This document shows, piece by piece, positions 10,016 to 22,765 of a stretch of 64,000 bases of DNA. The translations under genes were made by a program, and so were the position numbers. The notes under the pieces are model-generated. The model ran no database searches. It worked only from the letters and a program-made list of their open reading frames with translations, and had not been told where the DNA came from. Within the stretch, counting starts at the first letter, position 1. Each line of letters opens with the position of its first letter. Source of the stretch: Aquila chrysaetos chrysaetos (taxonomy: Eukaryota; Chordata; Aves; Accipitriformes; Accipitridae); the NCBI RefSeq assembly GCF_900496995.4, contig NC_044009.1, positions 52,826,505 through 52,890,504 of the forward strand, given 5' to 3'.

Positions 10016-10031
10016 GGGGGGGGACCCCCCC
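10016..10031 (+). repeat. G8-A-C7 palindrome
   Basis: Eight G, one A and seven C form a near-perfect self-complementary block in intron 1, flanked by CCA on the left and TTGG on the right. No function is indicated. Such runs are also prone to sequencing and assembly error. Confidence 0.8.
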
Positions 10032-11344
10032 TTGGAGGGCTGCCCTGCTTTCTTCCCCGCTCCTCTGGCTGCCCCCCGTGGAGGGATGCTCATCCCTCGC
10101 CTGCCGCGCCCGGATCCGGCGAAGCAGAAACGCTTTTTGCTCGGAGGCTTCTGAAGTTGTCATGTTTTGGCCCAAATACGTGTTGCCGACGGGGATTTTG
10201 CAGGCAGGATCGTCGCTGCGTTTGGTGAGGGTTGCAGAACCCCCACTGCACCCTGAGCCGCGGGGGAGTGTGTGGCCAAAAGGAGGGGTGGTGCTCACAC
10301 CCCACAAGCCGGGGGGGGGAAGAGGAATGTAAAGAATCTCCATAATTTCACTTGTCTCCTTCCTGCTGTGCCTGGATGATTTCTGTAGCTGGGTCCGACA
10401 TCGGTGAAAACGCACTCGCTGCAGCTGACCTGGAGGCATCTATTCCTGTTCTTCTCTTTTTCAATAATCAGCTGGAATCTCAGTTACGCTTCTCCCTGAC
10501 ATGAGCTGTCGCTGATTGTTTCCTCCTGTCACAAGTTTAGATGGGTAAATTGAGTGACGTGCAATTAGCCTGGTAAGTAATCGTCCGGTCTTTAGAGGGC
10601 ACCACGGTGACCCCTCCAACTGCCTTGTGTGACGAGGCCGTCCTGACTAGGGAGAGGTCGGACTGTCACGTTTAGCGTAGCTCTTTAATAGCTTTAAAGA
10701 ATCAAAATGAGTCATTTCCATTAAAAATTTTGAAAATAGCCCTTTTTGTATCCAGAGGTGCCGCAGAGGGAATCTTAAAAGTTGGAGCTTAAAACTTAGT
10801 GTGGCTCCCAAAAATTTCCTGAACTTTAAATATGTGAAAGAGCAGCTTCATAGCCATCATTTCTTCTGGTTTTGTGACGGCAGAGCTGGAGTCAGAAGGG
10901 TGAAGGTTTTGCAGCTGTTTTAAAAATAGCAAGAAAGTGAGAGGAGCCCAGGGAACTCTGCCGTAGCAGCAGCTCAAACAAAGCAAGCTGTCCTTCCATC
11001 CTGGGGCATCGTTCATCTTCGGAAAAGGAAAAGGCCATCCGTGCGGCACGCCAGCAATGCGGGCACTGTCAGTGCCGGCCAGCGGCTGCGTCGTGGCCGT
11101 GGTGGCACGCTGTGCTGCGGGCATCCCGCCGGGCCCCAGCCCGCAGGACCTCTATACACGGGCAGCTATAAATGTGGATGGAGAGGGAGAAGAGTAATAA
11201 AGGGGTAAAATGTGGCTGTTCTGTGGTACAGTTATAGCTGGGTCTGCACATCACCCACCAAGTGGCTCTGCATGGTGCATCCTTTTGCTGCTGTGGGGCA
11301 GCAGTGCTTGGCCCGGCCTCCTGGACCAAAAAAAAAGAGGGGGG

Positions 11345-11361
11345 AAAAAAAAAAAAAAAAA
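11345..11361 (+). repeat. A17 homopolymer in intron 1
   Basis: Seventeen consecutive A follow a short G-rich spacer after an earlier A-run at about 11328-11336. I could not identify an adjoining retrotransposon body, so this is annotated as simple repeat only. Confidence 0.85.
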
Positions 11362-14300
11362 GGATTGCAGCAGGGAGAGCAATCTCTCGTCTTGGGGGTG
11401 CTGCCATGCATGGACAGCCTTCCCGGCTTGCAGGAGTGCGAGTGTGTGGCGGGCGGGAACTGCTGCTTCAGTGTTTCTGCTTTGGTTTGCATATAACCTT
11501 TATTGCAGGTTTATTGCAAAATGGGGAGGGAAGAGTTAATTGTAGGGCTGCTCGCAGGTTTTCTGCTGAAATGCTTCTTTTTTGGTAAAAAGGTTATTCT
11601 GCTTGCAAAATCTATGTAAAATTGGAAACCCCAATACACTGTTTTTCATTTTTTAATTTTTTTTTTCCCCAGTAAGCTTAGACCATACTGGAGAAAAAAG
11701 CAAATACAAAACCTGAAAAGTGGCAAGTTAGTGCAAAGACTCATTCTTTGTAATATTCACTTTTTTAATGAATCTCTAGGATTGCAAAGAACTTGCATGA
11801 AACTTGGAAGCCCTGTACTTTCCTCCCTATGTTACATTGAGTCAAAAAGAGTCACTCAAGGTCATTTCTTCCTGCAAATGTATTGGCTCAGATAGCAAAA
11901 TAGTCAATGGTACGAGTTCTCGCACCCTGCCTTGGGTTGAACACTGCCTGTAACTCAGGGGTAGTTGTAAAATAATATTTGGATTGCCTGTAACGTTTTA
12001 GCTCTCAATCTTTATCTCCATTCCCTCAGAGCAGAAGCAATCATACTTTGTGTATATGACTTCACAGCTGGATAATGTAACACCTGATTTTTACCGCAGC
12101 TGTAAAATAGGAGGTTTTTGTGATGGACGTGATAGATTCGCTGGGCATCCCGTGTGCTCCCGTGCGAGCGGTGGTAGGGTGACGGTGCCGTGGGAGTGGG
12201 AGTGGAAGCAGGGTCCTCCCTGGCCCTGCAGCAGCGGTACAGCTCATGGAACCCAGGCAGCAGCCCACCCATTTTTAACCTTTCTTCCCCATCGTTTTCC
12301 TTCCCCCATCTGTAGTTCATGCCTCTTTCTCTGGAGTTCTTGTCCTTTGCCGTGTCCCTCAAGTACCCCATTGTCTTTAACTCCCTTTTTTCCATCACTA
12401 CTCCATCTGTTAAGATGTCCGTTATAGAGGAATTTTTTGCAAAATAATAGCTCACCCTGCTTCTTCATCCTCTCCTGTGCATTGGTAGGGGGGTTGGCTG
12501 GTTGGGTCAGACTAAGATTTTGAGGCAGGTACCACTGGGTGTTCCTTGGAAAGCATCCGTGGAGAAGTGCCACGTAAAGCCAAAACATTTCCGACAGTCG
12601 TGGTGGTAGCTGAAGACCTAAATAGAGCAGCCAGAGAGCAGACCTCGCAACGATTTTACAGCCAGACCTTGAGAGGACTTCCCCAAACCATTAGCGTTCA
12701 TAATGAACCCTGGTGTGTGCCAACTCCTGATTGCATTTCATTGGCTCTGACCCGGGGCCACCCTTTTCCTCTGTCCCAAAGCCGAGCTGGGAGGATGGGT
12801 CTCAGTGTCCCCAGCGTGACAGTGTCACCCAGAAATGAGCCAGCCTTTGCCTCCCCTGTGGCTATAACAATATTGTAGGGGCGAGGGATGGCTGATGGAT
12901 GCGGTTCCCTCCCTAGAGCTGCTCCTTGCCCTGCTTACGGGTCTTATTTGGTGTTTTGCTGGTGTTTTTTGCCTTTTTATTGAAAAGTAGACTTCTCTCT
13001 GAAGAAAGAACAAACAAAACCCCGCAGGCAGGATATTTATGCAGATGTGCTCTAGATGTTTCTTGGCTCTGATGGCTTTATCTGAAACTGCGTGGCGTAT
13101 GCTGGGATGGAGTAGCAAAGGCAGGTGTGATAAATCTGAATTTTCACACACAAAAATTAAAGCACATCTCTTAGCCGGAACTTCAGGGCAGTGAAACACA
13201 CAATTGTTTGTTTGGGATTAGATCTCCTTCAAATCCAGCCACCATTCAGGGAAAATTTTAAAAATAGAAACCAAATCCTAAGCGAGGCGCATAATCCGGT
13301 TTTGCTCTGTCTGCTGCCTTTTGCTTTTAGGCTCCCAACCGCTTCCGACCCCGGGGGGCTTGGCCGTAGCTGTACCCCTCGTGCCCTTGCTGGGGGCTGC
13401 ACTGCACCCCGGGAGCACCCAGCATCCTCCCACCCACTCCCCTGTAGCTGCCAGTGCAGGGCTTTTTTATGGAAGGCACGGGACTGGGTTTCTCTGGGAC
13501 CCACTGGTGTCACTCGTAGGGACCCTGATAGTCCAGAGGTGATGTCTGCTCTGGTCCCTGTCCAACGGGGCATCTTCCCCCCCCCACCGCTCTCAGTTAC
13601 ACATGTAGTGCAGCAGATCCAAATAACGAGGAGAATGGAAAGAAAGGATAAGTTAGAGGAAAGATTATGCTTCTTCCTGCAAGCATAATCGCGCTCCTGT
13701 TAAAAAAAAAAATCCCATTTCAAGTCAGTGGTATTGCTCAGTGTGGGAAGTTTTACATCAGCTCAAAATGTAGGGAATGATGGAAATGCATCTCAAGTAG
13801 TGATTTAACGTTGGCTTTTGGCTCTGTAGGCTGACTACAACAGTTTGTAAAACTTCTTTTTAAAATCTGAGTAGCAAATAATGGAAAATTCTGTAATAAG
13901 AAGTAATGACCAGGAAGGGCTATAATGTTCTGTTCCTGCCTATTCATAACACAGGGAGAAGAAATAGAAGCCAGAGAGGGAGCGTTTGGGCAGGGCTGTG
14001 CTGATTACAGTGCTCCTCACGGACTAGGGATGCAAAGCGTAGCTTCCAGCCGGGCACACGAGCCAGAGCGCTGAATTTGAGGTTTCAGCTCTAGGTGTGA
14101 TTTTATGGACTTGTTCTGTAGCTGTTAAATTGTGGTTTATAGTGTCTTAGCAGGCAGCTCTAACTAAAGCGGTAACAGCATCCCCTTCGCCGGGCTTCTT
14201 TTGTCAAAAGGGCGGTGATGCAAAAACTTCCCTGGAGAACTGTGTGCTCAGCTGATGTGAGGCTGACATTAGCTGTTGTTAGTCAGCGTTGAGGCCTCCA

Positions 14301-14857
14301 CTCTTATGGGAAAAGCTGGTAATTAATCTTATTGCTGCCACTTTCCGCAAGGAGTTCATGGACAGTCCCTTGTGGGAGGGACCCTGGAGCTGGCTGTGAG
14401 CCCTCACCTGTGGTCACTGTGTTGCCGCATGGATTTGGTGAGGTTCGGGGTATCTCAAGGGGAGATGTCCCCTTGTCTGAGCCCCCGGGCAGGGGACCCT
14501 GTCTGGGCACACTGATTGTACAAGGGCTGGCGTGCAAAGCTGGGTGGAGGGCGGGCTGGATGTGTGCCGGCTTCATCTTCTCCTCCTGGTGGGTGATGCT
14601 GCAGGTCGGTGGCAGAGCCATCGTTCGTGTCAGTGGCCGGCAGTTTTCCAGGGCTCCTATGTCAGTGAGCTGCAATTGCAGTAAGATGTGTGTTAGAAAT
14701 AATTCATCCTTGCTCTGCACGGCCAGCGCTGGACTCCCACGCGTTTCATGGCCGTGTGGTTGGACCGGGGTTTGCCTCGTGTGATGGGTGCTGCAGAGTG
14801 CTGGCAGGGATGCAGGATGCTGTCGGGGTGCCTTGGTGATGGCTGCTCCAGCGGTGA

Positions 14858-14897
14858 TCTCTCTCTCTCTCTGTCTCTCCCCTCACTGCCTGTCCAG
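14858..14897 (+). promoter_or_regulatory. KCNJ3: KCNJ3 exon 2 acceptor with CT-microsatellite pyrimidine tract
   Basis: A TC dinucleotide run (14858-14872), broken by one G and resumed to 14880, continues as CCTCACTGCCTGTCCAG into the exon. The polypyrimidine tract recognised by U2AF is therefore largely a simple repeat. The AG at 14896-14897 is followed directly by the TCC CGC CAG codons of exon 2. Confidence 0.93.
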
Positions 14898-15114
14898 TCC
14901 CGCCAGACCCCGGAGGGCGAGTTCCTCCCGCTCGATCAGCTGGAGCTGGACGTGGGCTTCAGCACGGGGGCCGACCAGCTTTTCCTCGTGTCCCCGCTCA
15001 CCATCTGCCACGTGATAGATGCCAAGAGCCCCTTCTACGACCTCTCCCAGCGCAGCATGCAGACGGAGCAGTTTGAGATTGTCGTCATCCTGGAGGGCAT
15101 CGTGGAAACAACGG
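14898..15114 (+). CDS. KCNJ3: KCNJ3 coding exon 2, residues 227-298 plus one base of codon 299
   Basis: This exon continues the cytoplasmic domain of GIRK1. It starts [20 protein letters not shown] directly after the phase-0 end of exon 1 and closes with EGIVETTG, the start of the G-loop that forms the cytoplasmic gate of Kir channels. The product is the beta-sheet core of the tetrameric cytoplasmic pore. The acceptor is a CT-rich tract ending in CAG at 14897. The donor is G|GTGAGT, so the glycine codon is split after its first base (phase 1). The exon is 217 bp, not a multiple of three, so skipping it would shift the frame. From memory the translated segment is identical or nearly so to mammalian GIRK1. 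The remaining ~200 residues (G-loop completion, Gbeta-gamma contacts and the long GIRK1-specific tail) are not encoded in the window. Confidence 0.97.
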
Positions 15115-15120
15115 GTGAGT
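15115..15120 (+). other. KCNJ3: KCNJ3 exon 2 splice donor GTGAGT
   Basis: ACGG|GTGAGT is a consensus donor. If read through, the frame reaches a TAG almost at once (15119-15121), so intron retention would yield a truncated protein ending near residue 300. Confidence 0.95.
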
Positions 15121-15655
15121 AGAGAAAGCAAATGCTCCGTGAAAGCAGATGTCGCCCTGCAGGTCTTACCGTCCGCCTTCGAAAAACTGGTTGCTTCAGA
15201 TTGCCCTTTAGTCCAACCACATGGTCACATTTTGCAAATGCTTCGAGATGGCCAAAGTCATATTTTCCCCCAAAGTGAAAATGTTTGAGGGATTTTTGGC
15301 AATGTGTCTGTTACCAAGGCGATGCACTTTGGTGCTCCCAGCAAGCGGCAGGAACCTCCCTCGCTGCGCGGGGATGCCGCGGCGGGGTCCGGCACGCTGT
15401 GATCCCCACGGCATTGCCCATCCGGCAGCGATGCTGCAGCTCCAGCCAGGGCTGGGGGGGGCAAATGCTCCCGCAGGCAGCGAGCGCCTCACTTCGCTTC
15501 CCAGTGGGGGAACGCTTATTGGGGATATTCAGAATTTCTTTCATCATTTTTTCGGTCCGTATGCTGGTGCCCGAGAGCCTCGGGCTGCAGTATTTTAGTT
15601 ACTCAGCTGGGTACCCAGCGAGGCTCGGGGCAGCAGAGGTGAATCATCCGTGCTG

Positions 15656-15720
15656 TTCAAGAAACACTCCCTGATATTTCAAAAAAAGCTCCCTGGTATT
15701 TCAAGAAAAGCTCCCTGCTG
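15656..15720 (+). repeat. Minisatellite, about 22 bp x 3
   Basis: Three consecutive units, of 21, 22 and 22 bp, follow the pattern TTTCAAGAAAAGCTCCCTGN plus two bases (15656-15676, 15677-15698, 15699-15720), differing at a few positions. Confidence 0.85.
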
Positions 15721-16186
15721 TTAGCATAGTTGGCTCGTGTAAGGATTTCGGGGCTGACATGCAGACCAGAGAACTCCAGGTTGTTTTTTTTTACCCCTAG
15801 CAAAACTGTTTTCAAACAGAAATGATTGAAGAAAAGGAATTTTGTAAATAGCTCATTAGAATTTTAAAACAAAGTGGTGTGTTTGTATACTTCTGAGTTT
15901 ATTTTTGTAAATATTTCAGACTTAGAAATTATGAACAGAACAAGAAAAAAGAAGAGGTATTTTCTCGCTCTATAAAGCCTAACTCATATAAGCTTGCAGA
16001 TTTTGTGACCTAGTTTCGTAAGATGAGATGAATATTGGGTAAAATAGAGCTGAATGTGCTCTATCTTGATAAAACATGGAGGGATGAAAGGGTTTTAAAG
16101 TTAAAAAAATCTTTAAAAATGTGAGTAAATGGAGAGGAGAGTATAGAGCTGGAGGGCAGCTGGACTGGAGGAGAACCAATATCCGC

Positions 16187-16247
16187 GATGGCAAGAGCAT
16201 GTAAATACAAAGATATATCAGTGATGGCGAGAGCATGTAAATACAAA
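16187..16247 (+). repeat. 36-bp tandem duplication
   Basis: A unit starting GATGGCAAGAGCATGTAAAT at 16187 recurs at 16223 with one base change within its first 25 bases (GATGGCGAGAGC...). The second copy loses similarity after about 16247. Confidence 0.85.
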
Positions 16248-17256
16248 AAGGCAGGTGCTGCAGGTGGGAGCGAGGAGGCAAAAAGCCTTGCTTCGTGGCA
16301 CTGCCTTTGGCGCAAGCACTGGGGCTTTATTATAAGCTGCAGCACTCTCACTGATGGTTTCCAGCAGGTAGCTTTTGCTAAGCCTGGCTCAGGTAAGGAA
16401 GACAAGAACAGACGCGAGGGAAGGGGCAATCTCATCTAAAGGATGCCGTTTTTTTTCAGGAGAGGTGGACACTTAGTAGGTTTAAAACTTGCAGAAAGCC
16501 AGGACCCATCTCTCTATCCTGGTGCTCTCCCAGCAGATTCTTTATTGGAGTTTCCACCTCCCCTGTCATTCACCTTAAAGCCAAAACACTTTTGGCAAGC
16601 CAGAGGTCTTGCTCTGGGAACAGGCAGTAACCTATGTACAGAAACATGTGCAATTTGTGTTTATGAATGTACATTATATATCAAGAAAAATGGGGAACGT
16701 TTCATATGGGTTACGTACCTGAATACCTCTGCTAAGGTTAAAAATGGGTTTAATTCAGTGGTAGTTTTCTGAGAAGTTGAGTCTGATACTATGTAGTGTG
16801 ACCGCTGGAGCTGGGCTGGCTGAAGGTCAGGAGACATCAACCTCAGCACTGATAGTACGCGTTACGCAAAACAGGTTTCTTCTCTTTGTGGAAAGAATAT
16901 GTTGTAGAAATCTTTCATCTAAGCTATCTTGACTTATGGTTTGCATCTAACAGCCCACAGCCATCCCAGAACAGAAGCAATAATTTAAAGGGGATTATTA
17001 GAAATATTATAACGTAATTTGCAGTGTGCTTTGTTGGCTGTTTTGTAGATAAAGCTGATAAGAGACTCGGTCTCTGCTTTCTTCCTCCTCAGTGTAGGAC
17101 AGTTACCTGCCCTCGCTGTAGTGTGTACATGATGTCAGAAGTGCAATACAAGTCTGAAATGTCTGCTGGCGTGGAAAGAACAGAAATAACTTCCAGTTGT
17201 TTGGAAACCAGGGTGCTATTTTTGGTTAGGTGTAAAAACGATGCTTGTTTTTTGGT

Positions 17257-17271
17257 TTTTTTTTTTTTTTT
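17257..17271 (+). repeat. T-rich homopolymer (about T15)
   Basis: A run of about fifteen T after GGTTTTTTGG-type sequence in intron 2. No associated element recognised. Confidence 0.75.
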
Positions 17272-20200
17272 TGTCTCGGAAGATCAGCGAGTAGGTCATA
17301 CATTTGAAGAGGTATTTCCAATTAATTTCGATTACGTGTGGCCAGAGGGAGAGCGGTGGTGGTGCCGGTGGGTCTCACAGGGGCTGAGCGAGCCCGATTG
17401 ATCTGCGTGTGGTTCAGGAGAGTCCTGTGGATGATGAATATGTTGCCTGCGGGAAGTAGGTTGGAGGAAGATTAAATAAACTGTGGTTGATTTGCAAATG
17501 AGCCGAAGTTACAGCTGCGAGTGTTTGAAGTGGGGACTGATCTGAACCGAATGGGAGAGGTGTTTAGGGTTTCTTTTTGTGTCTGGTCCGGTCGAGCCCA
17601 GAAGGACCAGGCAGAGGTCAGAGCCAAGGCTGAGCGGAGGGGAAGGTTGAGTTATATATGGGATGACTGGTGCTGCCGGCATCAGCCCAGCTGATACTTC
17701 AGGCGTGCTCCTGCCTGCCTTTCAGCCCTTCCAGCTTCCCACTCGGTATGGAAGTCCCTTCTGATGGCTGCTGTCTTAAACCTCGGCTGTGTTGCCTTAT
17801 ATTTTGAGTTTCAAAGTAAAATCACAATGTTCTGGTAGTCCTACTGGGCGTGGTATTTAATTTAATTATGAGTGAAACCTGCGCAGGTAGGACAGAAGCC
17901 TCCAGAGAGCAAGTCTCTTCTTCAACCCTGTTCTTAGGATGGGTTTCTCTTGCATCCCAGGGGTAAAATAGATGTTTACTGCAGAGTGAAGAACTTTCTA
18001 CCTTTCAGCCTAGAAAGCTGCCTTTGTAGTGGTTATCCGTTACCCTCCTATCAATTACTGCATGAAAAAAAAATCATCATCATAGTTTTATATCACTAAT
18101 TAAAAAAAATTCTGAAATTGAATTGGATTTCAAAACTCAGAAGACTGTATTTCAATGCTAGAACGCAATGAAAATGGATTAATTTGATGCACTCTTGGCA
18201 TTTGGTTTCTTTCCAAAGGCAAGAGGTCCAAAAGCCAAACCGAAGTCGGGTAGCGATGCGTGCCCCTTCCCGTGCTGATGTCGTGACGACTGTATCTCTG
18301 TGCTGCTGCAGATCAAGGCAGCGTTCTCCATTAGGGCATCTTCTGGGAAACCCCACCTGGGAACTCTTTTTTGAGTTTAAAATTGGCTCTGATGTTTTCC
18401 TATGAAAACAGTTAATTTCACTCAGATGTCTTCATTCCCAAGTGGGGAAATGTGTACTGAGCAGAGCAGCAGTTTCAGGAGAAACTTTCCCGCAGCGCGA
18501 TATGCGCTGCTTGGCTTCTGTGCCGCGTCTCCTGACTTGACAACCAGTTCAGAGGATCTGGTAAAATAACGTGGCTTCTGCACGTAGTTATTAAGCAACC
18601 TTATAACAGAGCCTATTTTCTAAAGCTGCTGTCTTTTTTTCTTTTTTTGTAAAATTGACTTGAAGAGCATCAATACCACGGAGATAAATTGTTTTCTTAC
18701 CCGCCCCAGAAATGGAGCGCAGAGGAATTGCATGGTTTGCTCCCCACTGCCAGGTCCGTACAGCGTACCGCAGCGGAGCAGCCCCTGCGTGAGTGTCCTA
18801 CCTTGCCTCTTTGCTAATGGTATTTTGTAGCATATTTAACGGAGAAGGCTTTGATATTCATCAAAGTTCTTCAACTTGCAGAGTTTAAAGGGGGAGCTAG
18901 TGCTTTCAGCCTACACTCCTAGTTTGTTTTCCAAGTAAATTATTTTCTGTGTCTGCGTGAAAAGCGCTGTGAAACTGTGCTGAGATCTACAACATCCCTT
19001 GTAAAGAACCGAGTTACTCACGCGCATCTCCTGCGTCCTGTGGAGATCTGCTGGCCGCAACATCAAGAATTAGACAGCAGGTGAATAATAATAACTAACA
19101 AAAATATTTATTTCAGGGAATACTCTTAGCCCTTTTTTTCTTCTGTTTGTACTGACATGACAGAAGTGGCCTTTAGTCCGGAACTGAAGGAGGCAGAAAT
19201 ACCTGTGAAAAATAAATGCAGGCTTCTGGCTCAACATATAAATATAAGAGAGAATTAAAGTCACTGGAAGGATCAGTGGGGTGAATTCAGCGCTCTTTGA
19301 CGTGTTTTGAAATGCTTCAACCTTGAACTATTCTATAAATCATGATTTCAAAATATATTTAGCAATGTTGTCGCATTTCTGCATTGACGTGTGATCGTAT
19401 GGTGCCATAGGGAGGCATATCATGTCAGTTAGGTTACGCCAGGACAGTACAATTTAAGGGTAAGTCATCTGAAGGATCCCGTTTACTTTGCCATTTCCCA
19501 TGTTACTCCTGTTCTAGCCCTCTGGTATTGCCGTCTGGTGCAGGCCAGGGTGCAAGAGTCTTACAAATTATAAAAAGTATTAGAAGGTATTGAGTATTTC
19601 TAATATAGCCCTTGTATTTATAATAAATAGGGATTTAGGAGTCCTAATAGCATTTGATTTGAGTCAGCTCTGTCTTTTCATAGGGACTTAGAGCCTCTTG
19701 GTTTTCTTTAGCAGATGCTTATGAAGACTTTTTTTTTCTTTGACTTTGTTTTCTCCTTTAATCAGTTGACTTGTGATATGCAATGTTACCAAGGGATTTA
19801 GAGAATTAGTAAATATATACAATAAATCTTGTTTTGACTGTCTGCAGGGAGAGTACAGATTTTTTGGAGAAGTCTAATGAGTTGTTGAAGCAGGATCTTC
19901 TTGCTTATAAATCCCACTTGGCTGATTAAAATCACCGTTTCCAATGCCTTATCTCATTAAATCATATAAAAATGATTTCTCATAGATGCCTCCCAACTTG
20001 ATTAAGTTAATTTACTGCCTCGTCACTGAAATTTTAATTTCTGGAAATATAAACATTTCTTTATGCTTTCCTTGCCTTCCTTAATTACAGCTTTTAGGTT
20101 TTTTAGATAATACCACGTGGAAAGCGGGAGGCGGATCCAGCGCATCTCTAGATGGAAGGAAGCCGGGGTCTTCTGACCCTTCCTGGGAGGAGCAGCAGGG

Positions 20201-22002
20201 CTGAGCTCAGCAGAGCCTGGCTCCCCTTCCCAGAGCTGGGGTGTCCCTTTCCAGCCCTTTCTTTTAGGAAGCGGAAGCAAAATACCTCACCAGACAGATT
20301 TTTTTTTCTTAGATGGTCACGGGAGGGGCCATGGCCAGGGATGCTTTAGGTGAGCACAGGTAGCTCCTGACTCTCCTCTCTACCTCCTGCACGACCCACA
20401 GACTAAAACTCACGCGTGGGGAGTGCTCGGTCATCCCAAGCCAGACCCCAGGAGCTTTCCCTGGGAATGCTGGAGGATGCTCAGCGCTGGCTCTGGGGCT
20501 TGGTTTATTTCCATTTTTTGGAGAGTTAGTCAGCGACAGGAGAGTTCCACAGCTGAGATGTTCAAATGGCTTTTCAGAATCCGAAGATGGTTATGATTCA
20601 TAAGGGTAATTGCTAATCATTTAGGATTATTTTTGATATATATATTCAACCCCTCCATTATTATGATAACATATAATTTTGAAGGACACTCAAAGTGTTT
20701 ATTTTCAAAACCTATTGTCCTGATTTCACATTATTGTGATGGAGAATTTTAAGCTCTGTTGTCAGCAAACCTTCCCGGTGGTGTTCACGGGGAGAACAAG
20801 TTTTGACTCTTACGCTGGGGCTTAGCCTCTGCATGCATTTAGGAGTACATAGCCTCTTACAATTGCTGTAGTATCCTGCGACTTACTGATAAGCTGCTGA
20901 AATTGCTAAAAAAATGAGCAGTTAATAAGAACCTGAAACATACAGAAACCTGGCAGGAATGGTATATGCATCCCCTTTCAAAACTCATTAAATGTTATTT
21001 TGGAAACCTTTTAACATAATTTTCTGATTAAAGAAATCAAACAGCCTGCCAGGCCTTTTAATTAAATAAGTAGAGATGGAATCAAAGGCATATTCCACTA
21101 GTTTTACTTTTAAAAATATGAATAGCTTGAATTATGAAACTGCATCTCCACAGGAAGGTTTTTCTCAGAAACAGATACAGGGCAATGATTTCAAAACCAA
21201 AACAACTTGAGCAAACGAAGAACTGTAGTACAGATCTGAAAGCTAATGTGACTCAGATAATTTCTAGGGACATTTAAAAATATTTTTCCTATGCGTTATT
21301 CTCAAAGTGGCTTAGCTTTAAAGAAAACCCAATACAAATTTAGCAACTTTAAAGGTGGAGCATAAAAAATTATTCTGTTTTTATCTTACCATTCAGATTT
21401 GGGTTTTTTTGTGCAGATGTGGGCAAAGTGTTGTGGGCAGAGGGCAGAGGAGAGGGAAAATACTCTGGAGTTAATGGAAGAGCTAACCATAATCAAAACA
21501 ATTGCATCACTTGATGCGGTCATATGCTATCATAAATTATACGCTGTTTATCCTCTCGCTCTTCTTCTCCACTGTCTTACACAAATTTTTGTGACCAGGT
21601 CTTGGTGTCCATAAGGTATCATCAATCTCATTGTATTGACAGGGCAGAAATTTGGATGGAGAGGTAGAGCGAGGAGCTCAAGGTCCAGAGCAGACTCTTG
21701 CACAGCATCCTGCATGCCGGCGTTGCTCCAGCATGGACGGGTCCTTGTTCCCTCTGGGTTTGCCTGTCTGGGTGAGGATGGCACGAACCCGTCAGTAGCT
21801 TGGGTTCGGTGGAGTATGGATCTGCACGTGTGTCGTGGACCTGTTCATCATGGTTTTTGGCAAGGGATGAGGGGAGTCCTCACCTTCTGCATTGGTGGGA
21901 GGGGACCGGGGTCTTGGGGAGCCCCAGCCAGCTTTCACCAGGGATAACTCGATGGCTAAATTTGCTTAGAAATCATCTCTTTGAACCACTTGTCTGCAGA
22001 AT

Positions 22003-22157
22003 TTCATAGAATCACAAATGGTTGAGGTTGGAAGGGACCTCTGGAGGTCATCTGGTCCAACCCCATGGCTCAGGCAGGGCCACCTAGACCTGGTTGCCCA
22101 GGGCCATGTCCAGTCAGCTTTTGAATACCTCGAAGGAGGGAAACTCCACCACTGTTT
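22003..22157 (-). mobile_element. CR1 LINE 3'-end fragment (5'-truncated)
   Basis: The + strand starts TCATAGAATCACAAATGGTT and continues GGTTGGAAGGGACCTCTGGA and GGTCATCTGGTCCAACCCC, then the CAGGGCCACCTAGACCTGG and AACTCCACCAC blocks. This is the complement of the CR1 3' UTR, with the remnant ATTCTATGA tail at the low-coordinate end. The element therefore runs on the - strand and is truncated at about 22157. It has no coding capacity. Confidence 0.92.
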
Positions 22158-22765
22158 TAGTACCGCGACATCAGTAAGGCGTGTTAGATGGGAAGGTGAC
22201 AGGAAAAGAACAATTCAGCAGTTCTACATAACAAAAGTGCCTTTTTTTCTTTTTTTTCTGAGCATAACCTAAACATGATAAAATAGCCATTTAAAATGTT
22301 GTGGTCTTAGCAGCTCAGCAAATCTTTTTCCAGTGCTACCATTACACAAAATCTGTTAGTGAAAAAAACAATATTTGTTGGTCATGCAGGCAAACACGTT
22401 TGTCACTGTCAAAGCAAGGATGTGCTGAAGTTGGGACCTGCATCGCCCAGCTTCCCTCTGCCCCCCCTGCAGCTGCTGCTCAGGTGCAGCACAGCCAAAG
22501 GGCTCAGCTGGACCAAAAAAGGGAAAAAAACATTTTTTTAATGCTAATGAAAAGATGTAAGGTTCTGGGAAAATGCAGCAAAAGTGTATGGGTTTGTGTG
22601 CTAGTTCTAAGGAGGCACAACTGGGAGAGAACAGTTTTGGTAACTGCATCCCTTACATAACTTGCAGCCGTTGTATTTTGGATAATGCATCCCCCCTCCT
22701 GCGTAAGGCAGCAATTCCCCGAAGTACTGAATTTCACTGCATAAAGCCTGTGTGGCTCTTTCTCC

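Larger units (their letters stand above)
9347..14897 (+). other. KCNJ3: KCNJ3 intron 1 (5,551 bp)
   Basis: A GT-AG intron in phase 0. The first ~1 kb is still CpG-rich as a tail of the island, then composition becomes ordinary. It contains a G8-A-C7 palindrome (10016-10031), an A17 run (11345-11361), scattered short homopolymers and a CT microsatellite at its 3' end. I see no coding exon, RNA gene or recognisable transposon in it. Confidence 0.9.
15721..22002. other. Intron 2 block with no further genes
   Basis: Apart from the 36-bp duplication and T-run annotated separately, this 6.3 kb shows ordinary AT-moderate intronic sequence. The stretch about 19560-21300 is AT-rich with several TTAATTA/ATTTA motifs and low CpG. 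No transposon recognised. Confidence 0.55.

Noticed and set aside
14961..14981. RE1/NRSF-like start TTCAGCAC in exon 2
   Set aside because: Only the left half fits the REST consensus and the bases are constrained as codons of a conserved protein segment.
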